Positions 5,580 through 13,596 of a stretch of DNA of 20,484 nucleotides are shown one piece after another. Numbering within the stretch: position 1 is the stretch's first letter; each line of letters begins with the position of its first letter. Under the pieces are notes generated by a model. The model ran no database searches. It saw only the letters and a list, made by a program, of their open reading frames with translations, and was not told the DNA's origin. This stretch comes from Allofournierella sp. (GTDB taxonomy: Bacteria > Bacillota > Clostridia > Oscillospirales > Ruminococcaceae), in contig JAHHRU010000019.1 in assembly GCA_020025635.1 (NCBI GenBank), forward strand, positions 1-20,484. Direction: 5' to 3'. A program made the position numbers and the translations under genes.

Positions 5580-6839
5580 TTGGAAAACCGGGTGAAGCTT
5601 TCCACGCTCATCAGCCCCGGCTTTTACGGCGCTCACCGGGCCCTGCGGGAGGGCCGGGTGAACGAGCTGGTGCTGGCCGGGGGCCGGGGCAGCACCAAAT
5701 CCAGCTTTGCGGCCATTGAGCTGGTATTGGAGCTTCTGCGCCGGCCCGGCTGCCACGCCGCCGCCCTGCGCCGGGTGGGGGCCACCTTACGCCCCAGCGT
5801 ATACGAGCAGATCTTATGGGCCATTGGCCGGCTGGGCCTTGCGGGGGCCTTTGAAGCCACCGTGAGCCCTTTGCGCATCACCCTGAAGGCCACCGGCCAG
5901 CGCATTCTGTTTTTTGGGCTGGACGATGCGGGCAAGCTGAAATCGGTGAAGCTGCCCTTTGGGCATCTGGGTGTCATCTGGTTCGAGGAGCTGGACCAGT
6001 TCGAAGGCCCGGCTCAAATTCGAAGCGCCTTGCAGAGCCTTGCCCGGGGCGGCGACCGCACCCTGGTGCTGGAAAGCTTCAACCCGCCCCCCAGCCCCAA
6101 AAGCTGGGTGAACCGGATGGCCTGCGAGACGCTGCCTGGGCGCATGGTGCACCGGTCGGACTACCGCTCGGTGCCGCCCGAGTGGCTGGGCCGCCGCTTT
6201 TTGGAGGATGCCCAGGCCCTGTTCCGCCGGGACGAGACGGCCTTTCGCAACGAATACCTGGGCGAAGCGGTGGGAGGCGGGGCGGCGGTGTTTTTGAACC
6301 TGCGGCTGGAGCCCATCCCCGAAAAAATCATCAAGGAGCAGGAGCGGCGCTACCACGGGGTGGACTGGGGCTGGTACCCCGACCCCTGGGCCTTCAACAC
6401 CTGCGGCTGGCAGGCCGGGGAACGGCGGGTGCTGGTGTGGGACGAAGCGACCCGGAGCCGGGCGTCCAACGCCGAGACCGCCCGCATCCTTTTGGAAAAA
6501 GGGGTGATGGCTGGGCCGCAGGGCACCGAGAGCCTGTATGCCGACTCGGCCGAGCCCAAAAGCTGCGGCGATTACCGGGCGGCGGGCCTTGCCTGCCGGG
6601 GGGTGAAAAAAGGGCCGGGCAGCCTTGCCGCCGGCATGAAATGGCTGCAAAGCGCCCGGGAAATCTGGATCGATCCGGGGCGCTGCCCGGACACCGCCCG
6701 GGAGTTTGCCCGCTACGAATACCAGAAGGACCCCCGGGACGGGCAGGTTTTGCCCGGCTGGCCCGACCGGGACAACCACCACATCGACGCGGTGCGCTAC
6801 GCCCTTTCGCCGGTGTGGCGGCGAAGGGGGCAGGAATGA
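5580..6839 (+). CDS. Phage terminase large subunit (PBSX-type)
   Basis: This 419-aa ATP-driven packaging motor and nuclease acts at the portal vertex. The ATPase domain has a Walker A-like GGRGSTKS at residues 34-41 and a Walker B VIWFEELD at 132-139. The C-terminal RNase H-like nuclease has candidate acidic residues in GVDWGW (D262), ADSAEPK (D322) and DRDNHHIDAVRYAL (D398/D403). This arrangement is that of the PBSX/SPP1-type large terminases. The start is TTG at 5580 behind GAAAGGAGGG, with normal spacing. Length and motifs are complete, so it looks intact. It ends 18 nt before the portal gene. Confidence 0.95.
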   Translation: MENRVKLSTLISPGFYGAHRALREGRVNELVLAGGRGSTKSSFAAIELVLELLRRPGCHAAALRRVGATLRPSVYEQILWAIGRLGLAGAFEATVSPLRITLKATGQRILFFGLDDAGKLKSVKLPFGHLGVIWFEELDQFEGPAQIRSALQSLARGGDRTLVLESFNPPPSPKSWVNRMACETLPGRMVHRSDYRSVPPEWLGRRFLEDAQALFRRDETAFRNEYLGEAVGGGAAVFLNLRLEPIPEKIIKEQERRYHGVDWGWYPDPWAFNTCGWQAGERRVLVWDEATRSRASNAETARILLEKGVMAGPQGTESLYADSAEPKSCGDYRAAGLACRGVKKGPGSLAAGMKWLQSAREIWIDPGRCPDTAREFARYEYQKDPRDGQVLPGWPDRDNHHIDAVRYALSPVWRRRGQE

Positions 6840-6857
6840 AAAAAGGAGGAATTTGCC

Positions 6858-8045
6858 TTGAAGTGTGAACTGGAAAGCCTGGACCGGAAGTTCCGGCAGG
6901 GCTTCGGGGTGGGGGGCGAAACCGCATCTCCCGCCATGAAAAGCGCCATTGAAGACTGGTTTTGCCTGTATTTCGGCGAGGAGGCCCCCGAGGAGGACGC
7001 AAGCCAGCGGCTGGCCTGCCTGATCGTGCAGAAGCTCTGCCGGGCCTGCTTTGCCGAGTATGAGTCCGAAGCCGCCGGCTTTTACCAAAGCTGCCTGCCC
7101 GCCTTGGACCGGGTGAAAAAGCAGGCCATGCAGCTGGCGCTCATCGGGGGCGAGGCCTGGATAAAGCCGGTGCCCGCCGAGGGGGGCATCTATTTCACGG
7201 TGGTGCGCCGGGACCAGGCGGTGGTGCTGGGGCGGGATGGCCTTGGCCGGGTGACCGACCTTGGCAGCGGGATGCGGATGGTGAAAAACGGCCGCACCTT
7301 CACATTGCTTGAGCGCCGCTCGCTGGACGGCGGGGGCCGGCTGGTGATCGAGAGCCGCCTGTTCGAGGGCCGGGGCGACACGCTGGGGGTGCAGGTGCCC
7401 CTTTCGGTGCTGGCCGAAACCGCCCATCTGGTGCCAAAGCTGGTGCTGCCGCCTTTGGGCGGGCTGGGCCTTGCGCCGCTGCGGCTTTCGCTGGAAAACT
7501 GCGTGGACGGCGGCCCCGAGGGGGTGAGCGTATACGCCCCGGCGGCAAAGCTCATCCACCGGCTGCAGAAGGGCCAGCGCCAGCTGGAACGGGAATTTGA
7601 AAACGGGGCCAGCCGGGTGTTCGCTTCGGCCGACCTTCTGCGCCGGCGGGGCCGGCAGGCGGTGCTGCCCGAGGGGCTTTTTGTGGGCCTGGACGATGAC
7701 CCGGATTCCACCGGCATCACCATTTTTTCGCCCAAGCTTCGGGAAGAGAGCTTTCTTGCCCGCAAGGCGGACGGCCTGCGGGACCTGGAAAGCCTGGTGG
7801 GCTTAAAGCGGGGGCTGCTGGGTCCGGTGGAAGCCGCCCAGCGCACCGCCACCGAGGTGACCAGCTCGGAGGGTGATTACGCCCTCACTTTGCGGGACCT
7901 GCGGGAAAGCTGGGAAACCGCTGCCGGCGCCGCTTTGGAAACCGCCGAAAAAATTGCCCGGATCTACGGCATCAAAGGCCCCGAAGGCGAGAGCCGCCTT
8001 GCCGTTCACTGGGGCGACGACATTTTGAAAGGGGAAAAAGGATGA
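6858..8045 (+). CDS. Phage portal protein (SPP1 gp6-like)
   Basis: This 395-aa protein should form the dodecameric ring through which DNA enters and leaves the head. Recognisable stretches are IVQKLCRACFAEYE near residue 55, the DDDPDSTGITIFSPKLREESF stem region at about 277-297, and GLKRGLLG...TATEVTSSEGDYALTLRDL at about 315-350, which is the conserved portal C-terminal part. It is somewhat shorter than the usual 430-500 aa. The start is TTG 6858 behind AAAAGGAGGA. Its stop overlaps the next ATG by 4 nt (ATGA), so the two are translationally coupled. Confidence 0.9.
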   Translation: MKCELESLDRKFRQGFGVGGETASPAMKSAIEDWFCLYFGEEAPEEDASQRLACLIVQKLCRACFAEYESEAAGFYQSCLPALDRVKKQAMQLALIGGEAWIKPVPAEGGIYFTVVRRDQAVVLGRDGLGRVTDLGSGMRMVKNGRTFTLLERRSLDGGGRLVIESRLFEGRGDTLGVQVPLSVLAETAHLVPKLVLPPLGGLGLAPLRLSLENCVDGGPEGVSVYAPAAKLIHRLQKGQRQLEREFENGASRVFASADLLRRRGRQAVLPEGLFVGLDDDPDSTGITIFSPKLREESFLARKADGLRDLESLVGLKRGLLGPVEAAQRTATEVTSSEGDYALTLRDLRESWETAAGAALETAEKIARIYGIKGPEGESRLAVHWGDDILKGEKG

Positions 8046-8386
8046 CAGAACAGGAAATTTTGCAAAACTGCCCCGGCCTTTCGCCCGAGGGGGCCCGCTG
8101 GATGCAGGCCCAGCTGGCCCGGCAGGAAAAACAGGCCGCCCTTTCGGCGGAGATCCGCCTGGCGGGGGGCCGCAGCGAAGAAGCGGTGCTGGCCCTTCTG
8201 GACACCGGCGCCGTTTTGGAAAGCGAGGACCCGGGGGCCGCCAAAGCGGCGGTCTCGGCCCTCAAAGCCGAAAAGGGCTGGCTGTTTGAGCCGGAATGCC
8301 CGGCCGCCTATTCGGCGGCAGCCGGCACCGCCCCCGCCCAGCCCCAGCCGGACGCGGCCCTGCGGGCGGCGTTTGGGCTGGAATGA
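8042..8386 (+). CDS. Putative scaffolding protein, short Gp20-like
   Basis: This 114-aa, Ala/Glu-rich, mostly helical protein lies between portal and major capsid, which is the standard place for a scaffold. The segment EEAVLALLDTGAVLESEDPGAAKAAVSALKAEKGWLFEPE resembles the C-terminal part of Gp20-type scaffold proteins (a run about the number of residues, then a terminal K...LF). The long coiled coil that precedes it in full-length members (~170-200 aa) is reduced to residues 14-45. It starts in the ATGA overlap with the portal gene. The assignment is mainly positional. It might instead be a minor head protein. Confidence 0.6.
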   Translation: MTEQEILQNCPGLSPEGARWMQAQLARQEKQAALSAEIRLAGGRSEEAVLALLDTGAVLESEDPGAAKAAVSALKAEKGWLFEPECPAAYSAAAGTAPAQPQPDAALRAAFGLE

Positions 8387-8418
8387 ACCATACATCTTTT
8401 ATAAGGAGGAAACAACAA

Positions 8419-9282
8419 ATGGCAAACACTGCACAGCTTGCAGCCAAATTCATCCCCATGCTGGACGAGGTGTACAAAACCACCTCGCTCACCGCAAAAC
8501 TGGACGGTGCCGACGAACTGGCCCGCCAGGGCGCAAACGCAAACGAACTGATCGTGCCCATGCTGGATATGCAGGGCATGGCCGACTACGACCCCTCTTC
8601 CGGCTATGTGCAGGGTGACGTGACCCTGAAAAACCAGACGGTGAAATGCAACTACGACCGGGGCCGCATGTTCATGGTGGACACGGTGGAGGATGGAGAC
8701 ACCGCCGGCCTTTACTTCGGCCGCCTGGCCGGCGAATTCATCCGCACCCGTGTGGTGCCCGAGCTGGACGCCTTCCGCTTTGCGGCCTACGCCTCTGCCG
8801 ACGGCGTGGGCAAAAAGCAGGAGACCCTTTCCACCGGCGACCAGGTGGTGGCGGCCCTGCGGAAGGCTTCCACCCAGATGGACGAGGCCGAGGTGCCCCT
8901 GGAGGACCGGCACCTGTTCATCACCCCCACCCTGCACGGCCTCATTGAGGACCTGGACAACACCCGCAGCCGTGCGGTGCTGGAACGCTTTGCCAGCGTG
9001 ACCCTGGTGCCCCAGACCCGCTTTTACACCGGCGTTGACCTGACCGCCGGCGGCGAGGGCGGCTTTGCCAAGGCCAGCGGCGCGGGGGACATCAACTTTC
9101 TGGTGGTGCACCGCCAGGCGCTGATCCAGTTTGAAAAGCATGTGGCCCCCAAGATCATCGACCCGGAGAAAAACCCCGATGCGGATGCCTGGAAGTTCGG
9201 CTACCGCTGCGTTTCCATTGCCCAGGTGTACCAGAACAAGGCCGCCGGCGTTTATGTGAGCCACAAGGCGGCGGGCGTGTGA
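8419..9282 (+). CDS. Major capsid protein (HK97 fold, presumed)
   Basis: This 287-aa protein has a strong dedicated site, AAGGAGGA at 8403-8410, before ATG 8419. It lies downstream of scaffold and upstream of connector genes, which fixes its role as coat protein. Sequence features fit HK97-fold coats of Firmicutes siphophages: an N-terminal helical arm (LAAKFIPMLDEVYK), VQGDVTLKNQTVKCNYDRGRMFMVDTVED, a helix with FIRTRVVPELDAFRFAAYAS, and the C-terminal RCVSIAQVYQNKAAGVYVS. No protease or delta domain precedes it, so cleavage during maturation is not expected. The upstream in-frame extension to 8296 overlaps the scaffold gene and lacks a ribosome binding site. Confidence 0.87.
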   Translation: MANTAQLAAKFIPMLDEVYKTTSLTAKLDGADELARQGANANELIVPMLDMQGMADYDPSSGYVQGDVTLKNQTVKCNYDRGRMFMVDTVEDGDTAGLYFGRLAGEFIRTRVVPELDAFRFAAYASADGVGKKQETLSTGDQVVAALRKASTQMDEAEVPLEDRHLFITPTLHGLIEDLDNTRSRAVLERFASVTLVPQTRFYTGVDLTAGGEGGFAKASGAGDINFLVVHRQALIQFEKHVAPKIIDPEKNPDADAWKFGYRCVSIAQVYQNKAAGVYVSHKAAGV

Positions 9283-9629
9283 TGGAGTTTGAATTCTACC
9301 GGGGCGTTTTCGGCGGCGAAGAGCTGACCGAGGAGGAATTCTGGCGCTTTCTGCCCCGTGCCCGGGCGGTGCTGGAGGGCTACTCCCGCCGCTACCGGCT
9401 CATCCCCGCCTGCCCGGATGCCCAAAGCATGGCCCTGTGCCAGATGACCGAGGTGCTTTGCTGGTTCGAAACGGTGAAGGCGGGGGGCGGCCCGGCGGCG
9501 GTGAGCGTGGGCAGCGTTTCCAGCCGGCCGGCGGCAAAGCTGCCCTTGGCGGATGCAAGGCAGCTCTCCCGGGAGCTTTACCGGGCGGCGGGCCTTTATT
9601 TTGACATCTACCGGGGGGCAGACGCATGA
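9282..9629 (+). CDS. Head-tail connector protein (gp6-like)
   Basis: This 115-aa protein lies directly after the capsid gene, where the first connector (adaptor) ring protein is encoded. It is all-helical (LTEEEFWRFLPRARAVLEGYSRRYRLIP, MALCQMTEVLCWFETV, LADARQLSRELYRAAGLYFDIYRG), as expected of gp6/gp15-like adaptors that bind below the portal. The start ATG 9282 shares a base with the capsid stop (TGATG). A GTG at 9279 is possible but less likely. The next gene overlaps by 4 nt. Function rests on position and helical pattern. Confidence 0.7.
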   Translation: MEFEFYRGVFGGEELTEEEFWRFLPRARAVLEGYSRRYRLIPACPDAQSMALCQMTEVLCWFETVKAGGGPAAVSVGSVSSRPAAKLPLADARQLSRELYRAAGLYFDIYRGADA

Positions 9630-10114
9630 AAACGGCCCGACCTCTGCCCGACTACCGGTTCTGCCGGCACACCGTGACCCTTTACCACCGGCTGGCCAAA
9701 CAAGGCTTTGCGGTGGAAAAACGGGTGTTCCGGGGGGCGTTTTTGGACATGAGCCTTGTGCGCAAGGAAACCGAGGGCGCCGCCGGCTATGAACAGGATT
9801 TTCTGCTGGTGCTGCCCTCGGGCCTCGGCGGGCGGCCCGCTTATCTGGAGCCTGCCGCCTACGACCGGCTTTCCGAAAGCGGCCGCCGGAAATTTTTCAC
9901 CCTCTGCCCCGGCGACAAGATCGCCGAAGGGGAAGGCCCGGACATCCTTTCGGCTGCCGACTGGGCCGCCTTCACCGGCAAGGCCGGGGCGGGCCTTGTG
10001 AAGGAGACGGCTGCCCGCCGCCTGGGCGAACGGGTGCTGCATCTGGAAGCGGGCAGCGCCGGGACCCTGGGCCGCAGCAGCCTGCCCCACCCCCGCAAGG
10101 GGCTTTCCCGGTAA
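9626..10114 (+). CDS. Head-closure/neck protein candidate (DUF6751-like)
   Basis: This 162-aa protein is second after the capsid gene, the usual place of the stopper or head-closure protein. The opening FCRHTVTLYHRL and the later CPGDKIAEGEGPDI segment resemble the small beta-barrel neck proteins of Firmicutes siphophages. The family assignment is from memory of the pattern and is tentative. It starts in an ATGA overlap with the connector stop. The gene is followed by a 73-nt gap with a hairpin, the only sizeable pause in the operon. Confidence 0.55.
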   Translation: MKTARPLPDYRFCRHTVTLYHRLAKQGFAVEKRVFRGAFLDMSLVRKETEGAAGYEQDFLLVLPSGLGGRPAYLEPAAYDRLSESGRRKFFTLCPGDKIAEGEGPDILSAADWAAFTGKAGAGLVKETAARRLGERVLHLEAGSAGTLGRSSLPHPRKGLSR

Positions 10115-10141
10115 ACACCGCCTCGGCAGACAGAAAAAACG

Positions 10142-10164
10142 GGCCGCTTTGCAAAAAAGCGGCC
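10142..10164. terminator. Hairpin between neck and tail genes
   Basis: The perfect 9-bp stem GGCCGCTTT/AAAGCGGCC has a 5-nt loop. On the plus strand no T tract follows, so it should not fully stop the operon. On the minus strand it is followed by TTTTTT and would terminate antisense transcription. It may act as an attenuator or an mRNA stability element. Confidence 0.55.
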
Positions 10165-10187
10165 GCCTTGAAAGGAGAAAAAGGATA

Positions 10188-10610
10188 TTGAAACCCGATG
10201 CCTGCGGCGAAATGAAAGCCTGGCTCTTTGGCCACAAGCCGTTTTCGGAGCTTGGCCCCGGCAGCGAGGGCCTTCTGCCCGACGGCCCCGGCTGGGCGGT
10301 GGCGGTGCGGGGGGAAAGCCTTGTGTGGCAAAAGCAGGACCTTTTGGGCCGGGTGACCCGCCGCTTTGAGGCCCAGTTCCTGATTCGGCTGCGGCTGCCC
10401 TTTTCGGAAGGGGACGAGGCCGGGGCCGCCGCCTTTGAACAGGCCCTTGCGCAGGTCTTCTGCCTTGCGCTGGGCGACCCGCCCCCCCTTGGCGAAGAGG
10501 TGCAGCCGGCCCCGCCCCGGCAGCTGCGCATCGACCCACCCACCGGGGACGGCACCCGGCAGGTCCAGCTGATGCTGCCGGTGCAGTTTACCCAAACAAC
10601 AGAAATTTGA
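10188..10610 (+). CDS. Tail-completion/tail-terminator candidate
   Basis: This 140-aa protein lies between the neck protein and the tail tube gene, where siphophages encode the tail terminator (minor capsid protein in many annotations). It has GRVTRRFEAQFLIRLRLPF and, at the C-terminus, GTRQVQLMLPVQFTQ, two beta-hairpin-like segments around a helix FEQALAQVFCLAL, compatible with the terminator fold. The start is TTG 10188, with AAAGGAG at 10171-10177. The upstream in-frame stretch begins inside the hairpin and is untranslated. The exact role is inferred from position. Confidence 0.55.
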   Translation: MKPDACGEMKAWLFGHKPFSELGPGSEGLLPDGPGWAVAVRGESLVWQKQDLLGRVTRRFEAQFLIRLRLPFSEGDEAGAAAFEQALAQVFCLALGDPPPLGEEVQPAPPRQLRIDPPTGDGTRQVQLMLPVQFTQTTEI

Positions 10611-10619
10611 GGTGACAGA

Positions 10620-11105
10620 ATGGAAAAGATCGAGCGCCGCTACATGGCGCATTTCATCGACGCGGCCAAAAAGGGCCAGAAAAGCCAATATGTGCGGCTG
10701 GGCCGGGATCTGGAAGAATACAGCCCCGAGCTTGCGGCCAATGTGGAAAAGACCCGCAACATCCTGGGCGAGACCCGGGTGATGCTGACCGGCTACGAGA
10801 AAAACGGCAAGGTGGAGCCCTATTTTGCCGAAAAGGGCGACCCCCTGTTTGCCCGCCTGCAGAGCATCATCGACGATGCCCTTGTGCTGGACGACTGCGC
10901 ATCCACCGTGGTGGAGGTGCACCTGTGGGAGGAAAAGGAGACTTCCAAGGGCTGGCCCGCCACCCGGGAGGCGGTGGTGCTGGAGGTGACCAGCTACGGC
11001 GGCGGCACCCAGGGCTATCAGATCCCCTTCACGGTGCATTACAGCGGCCGCCCCGAAAAGGGCTGGTTCGACCCCGAGAGCGGTGCGTTCACCGCCGGGG
11101 CGTAA
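10620..11105 (+). CDS. Major tail (tube) protein
   Basis: This 161-aa protein is recognisable by KIERRYMAHFIDA, YVRLGRDLEEYSPELAANVEKTRNILGE, VEPYFAEKGDPLFARLQSIIDDAL, DDCASTVVEVHLW and GTQGYQIPFTVHYSGRPEKGWFD. This is the pattern of the tail tube protein of Firmicutes siphophages, which stacks in rings around the tape measure. GAGGTGACAG precedes ATG 10620, and the next gene lies 15 nt downstream behind AAAGGAGG. Length and motifs are normal, so the gene looks intact. The presence of a tube but no sheath gene marks a non-contractile, flexible tail. Confidence 0.9.
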   Translation: MEKIERRYMAHFIDAAKKGQKSQYVRLGRDLEEYSPELAANVEKTRNILGETRVMLTGYEKNGKVEPYFAEKGDPLFARLQSIIDDALVLDDCASTVVEVHLWEEKETSKGWPATREAVVLEVTSYGGGTQGYQIPFTVHYSGRPEKGWFDPESGAFTAGA

Positions 11106-11120
11106 AAGGAGGGCTTTTCA

Positions 11121-11558
11121 ATGAAGGAGCTTGCATTTGAAAGCGGCCTTGAGGAATACCGGCTGGGGGCGGGCGTTCTGCGCTTCAACCCCCGGGACCC
11201 GAACCTTTACCACCGGTTTTTAAAGGCGGGCGAGACTTTGCGAAAGCTGGAAAAGGAGCTTTCCGAAACCGCCGAAAAGCCCCAGGACGGCCCCGAGACC
11301 CTTGCCCTTCTGGCGCAGGCGGATGCCAGGGCCAAGGCCGCCTTGGACCAGGTGTTCCCCCAGAACACCCCCTTTGAAGAGCTGCTTTTTGGGGTGAGCC
11401 TGTTTGCCGGGGCCGAAAACGGCCGCCGTGTGCTGGAAAACCTGCTTTCGGCCCTTGCGCCCATTCTGGAAAAGGGCGCAAAGGATTTTTATGAGGCCGA
11501 GGCCGAAGCCGCCCTTGACGAGGCCGCCCGGGAGCGAAAGGCCCGGCAGGGCCTGTGA
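11121..11558 (+). CDS. Tail assembly chaperone 1 (DUF6673-like)
   Basis: This 145-aa protein begins KELAFESGLEEYRLGAGVLRFNPRDPNLYHRFLKAGETLRKLEKEL. That is the pattern of the small protein found between the tail tube and Gp15-type genes in Firmicutes siphophages, where the lambda gpG-type chaperone is expected. It has a beta-rich start, then helices and FGVSLFAGAENGRRVLENLLSAL. The role is to coat the tape measure during tail assembly; this is inferred from gene order. Its stop overlaps the GTG of the next gene by 4 nt (GTGA). Confidence 0.75.
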   Translation: MKELAFESGLEEYRLGAGVLRFNPRDPNLYHRFLKAGETLRKLEKELSETAEKPQDGPETLALLAQADARAKAALDQVFPQNTPFEELLFGVSLFAGAENGRRVLENLLSALAPILEKGAKDFYEAEAEAALDEAARERKARQGL

Positions 11559-12130
11559 AGGGGCTGTGGCAGCTGCCCGAAACCCTTTCGGTGGGGGGAA
11601 AAGAGCTGCCCATCCACCCGGATTTCCGGGACGTTCTGGGCATCCTGCGGGTGTTCCAGCGGCCCGACCTTTGGCCGGAGGGAAAGCTCTACCTTGCCCT
11701 GCGGCTGTTTTACCCCGGGTTTGAAACCATCCCGCCCCAGTGCCGGGCCGAAGCCGCCGATGCGATGCTCTGCTTTCTTGCCGGCGGCACCGAGGACACC
11801 GGCCCCGAGGGCCCCCGCCTGCTGGACTGGGACCGGGATGCGGACCTGATCATCCCGGACGTGAACCGGGTGGCGGGAAAGGACATCCGCAGCCTGCCCT
11901 TTGTGCACTGGTGGACCTTCCTTTCGCTGTTTTCGGCGGTGGGCGAGGGCAGGCTCTCGGCGGTGGTGAACATCCGCCGAAAGCTTGCCCGGGGCGAAGG
12001 CCTTGAGCCCTGGGAGCGGGAATGGTGCCGCCAGAACCCGGGCCGTGCCCGGCTGAAGGAGCCGGACACCCCCGAGGAGCGTTTGGAAAAAGAGCGGCTT
12101 TCGGCCCTTCTTATGCCGGGAAAGGAGTGA
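11555..12130 (+). CDS. Tail assembly chaperone 2 (Bacteriophage Gp15 family)
   Basis: This 191-aa protein fits the Gp15 family: IHPDFRDVLGILRVFQRPDL near residues 20-40, ALRLFYPGFETIP, a DLIIPDVNRVAGKDIRSLPFVHWWTFLSLFSAVGEGRLSAVVNIRRKLARG core at about 95-150, then LEPWEREWCRQNP. Gp15 genes always sit directly before the tape measure and play the gpGT-like chaperone part. The start GTG 11555 overlaps the previous stop. No clear slippery heptamer was seen, so coupling rather than frameshifting is likely. Confidence 0.85.
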   Translation: MKGLWQLPETLSVGGKELPIHPDFRDVLGILRVFQRPDLWPEGKLYLALRLFYPGFETIPPQCRAEAADAMLCFLAGGTEDTGPEGPRLLDWDRDADLIIPDVNRVAGKDIRSLPFVHWWTFLSLFSAVGEGRLSAVVNIRRKLARGEGLEPWEREWCRQNPGRARLKEPDTPEERLEKERLSALLMPGKE

Positions 12131-12135
12131 AAAAC

Positions 12136-13596
12136 ATGCAAGAGATCCCTATTTTGAAAAATCTGCCCCCAAAGCATACGGTGCTGAGCCTGGACAGGGC
12201 GCTGGACAGGCTGGCCGACACCCTTTCGGGCCGGCTTGCCGGCGGGGCCGAGCGGTTCGGCCGGGTGATGGGCAAGGTGAGCCGGGACCTTAAAAACCAG
12301 CTGCGGGGCTTTGACGAGCTGCACCTGCTGGAAGGCCCTGAGCCGCCCAAACCCCCAAAGCCGGAAAAGCCCCCGAAGCCCCCGGCCCAAAAGCGGCCCG
12401 CTTCGGGCAAAACCACCCTGAGCACCAAGGCCCTGACCAAGGCTCTGCGGGAGGCGGCCGCCGCCGTGCGCAGCCTGTGCGAAGCCATTGAGGACATCCC
12501 AAACCGGGTGCTGCCCCTTTTGTTTGCCGGCCTTACGGCCCTTTTGCCGGTGCTGACCCTTTTGGCCGCCGCCCTTGCCGGGCTGTTTGCCCCCGCCCAG
12601 ACCGGCCTTTCCCGGCTTTCGGCCCTGCTGGCACAGCTTTCGGCCGGGTGGGCGGGCTTTTTGGAAACGGTGGTGGAGGGCCTTCTGGCCGCCTGGCCCT
12701 GCTTTTTGCAGCTGGACCAGTGGATCAAGGCCCTGTGGCCTTTGCTGAGCGGCCTGCTGGAAACGGTGCTGACCCCCTTTTTTGAGATGCTGAAGGAGCA
12801 GCTTTCGGCCCTGTGGCAGCAGCTTTCCCTGTGCTGGCAGCAGTTTTCCCAGAGCCTTTTGAGTGTGGGAGAGCTGCTTTGTGATCTGTGGGAAAACCAC
12901 GCCGCGCCTTTCCTTGAAAACCTGCAGGGGCTGTTTGCCCCGGCGGTGCAGTGGGTGGGCCAGGTGGTGGGGGCCGTGTGCTCCGGCACCGGGGCCCTGG
13001 TGCAGAACCTGACCGCCGGCCTTGTGCGGATGCTGGACGGCCTGCGCATGTTTTTGGCCAGCGTTTTCTGCCGGGACTGGGCCCACGCCTGGCGGGGCAT
13101 CGGCGAAATTTTCGGCGGCGCGTGGGACATGATCGTGGGCGGGCTGAAAGCCTCGGTGAACACGGTGGTGGACCTGGTGAACCTGATGCTGCGTGCCGTG
13201 GCAAAGGCGGTGAACGCCGTGGCCGACAGCATCAACAGCATCTCGGTGACCATTCCCGCCTGGGTGCCCCTGTACGGCGGGCGGAAATTTTCGCCCAATG
13301 TGCCCCGGATGCCCGAATACCAGCTGCCCCGCCTTGCAAAAGGCGCCGTGCTGCCGGCAAACCGGCCCTTCCTTGCCATGGTGGGCGACCAGAAGCACGG
13401 CACCAACATCGAGGCCCCATTGGAGACCATCCAGCAGGCGGTGCGCCAGGTGCTGGCCCAAGGGGCCGCCCAGAGCTTCACCGCCGATGCCCCCATCGAG
13501 GTGCGGCTGGACGGCGAGGTGCTGTACCGGGCCATGAGCCGCATCCGGCTGGACCGGGGCATGAAGATCGGAGGTGCTTTTGGTGAGTGCTACTGA
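12136..13596 (+). CDS. Tail tape measure protein, short
   Basis: This 486-aa protein sets tail length and later helps channel DNA through the membrane. Residues 50-65 contain SRDLKNQLRGFDELHLL, a conserved tape-measure motif, followed by a Pro-Lys-rich stretch (68-86). Residues 125-152 are strongly hydrophobic, and long Leu/Trp/Gln-rich amphipathic helices run to about 340. The C-terminal LAKGAVLPANRPFLAMVGDQKHGTNIEAPLETIQQAV is the family hallmark. The start is ATG 12136 with AAAGGAG. It is short (most tape measures are 700-1500 aa), and the usual long N-terminal coiled-coil part is missing. By the ~1.5 angstrom per residue rule this would give a tail near 70 nm. The last 14 nt overlap the next gene. 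Confidence 0.9.
   Translation: MQEIPILKNLPPKHTVLSLDRALDRLADTLSGRLAGGAERFGRVMGKVSRDLKNQLRGFDELHLLEGPEPPKPPKPEKPPKPPAQKRPASGKTTLSTKALTKALREAAAAVRSLCEAIEDIPNRVLPLLFAGLTALLPVLTLLAAALAGLFAPAQTGLSRLSALLAQLSAGWAGFLETVVEGLLAAWPCFLQLDQWIKALWPLLSGLLETVLTPFFEMLKEQLSALWQQLSLCWQQFSQSLLSVGELLCDLWENHAAPFLENLQGLFAPAVQWVGQVVGAVCSGTGALVQNLTAGLVRMLDGLRMFLASVFCRDWAHAWRGIGEIFGGAWDMIVGGLKASVNTVVDLVNLMLRAVAKAVNAVADSINSISVTIPAWVPLYGGRKFSPNVPRMPEYQLPRLAKGAVLPANRPFLAMVGDQKHGTNIEAPLETIQQAVRQVLAQGAAQSFTADAPIEVRLDGEVLYRAMSRIRLDRGMKIGGAFGECY

Noticed and set aside
8296..8418. N-terminal extension of the major capsid protein
   Set aside because: The upstream frame overlaps the scaffold gene and reads Arg/Pro-rich sequence, whereas ATG 8419 has a strong ribosome binding site.
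11530..11560. Programmed frameshift between the two tail-assembly chaperone genes
   Set aside because: No slippery heptamer is visible near the junction. The GTGA stop/start overlap explains coupling without frameshifting.
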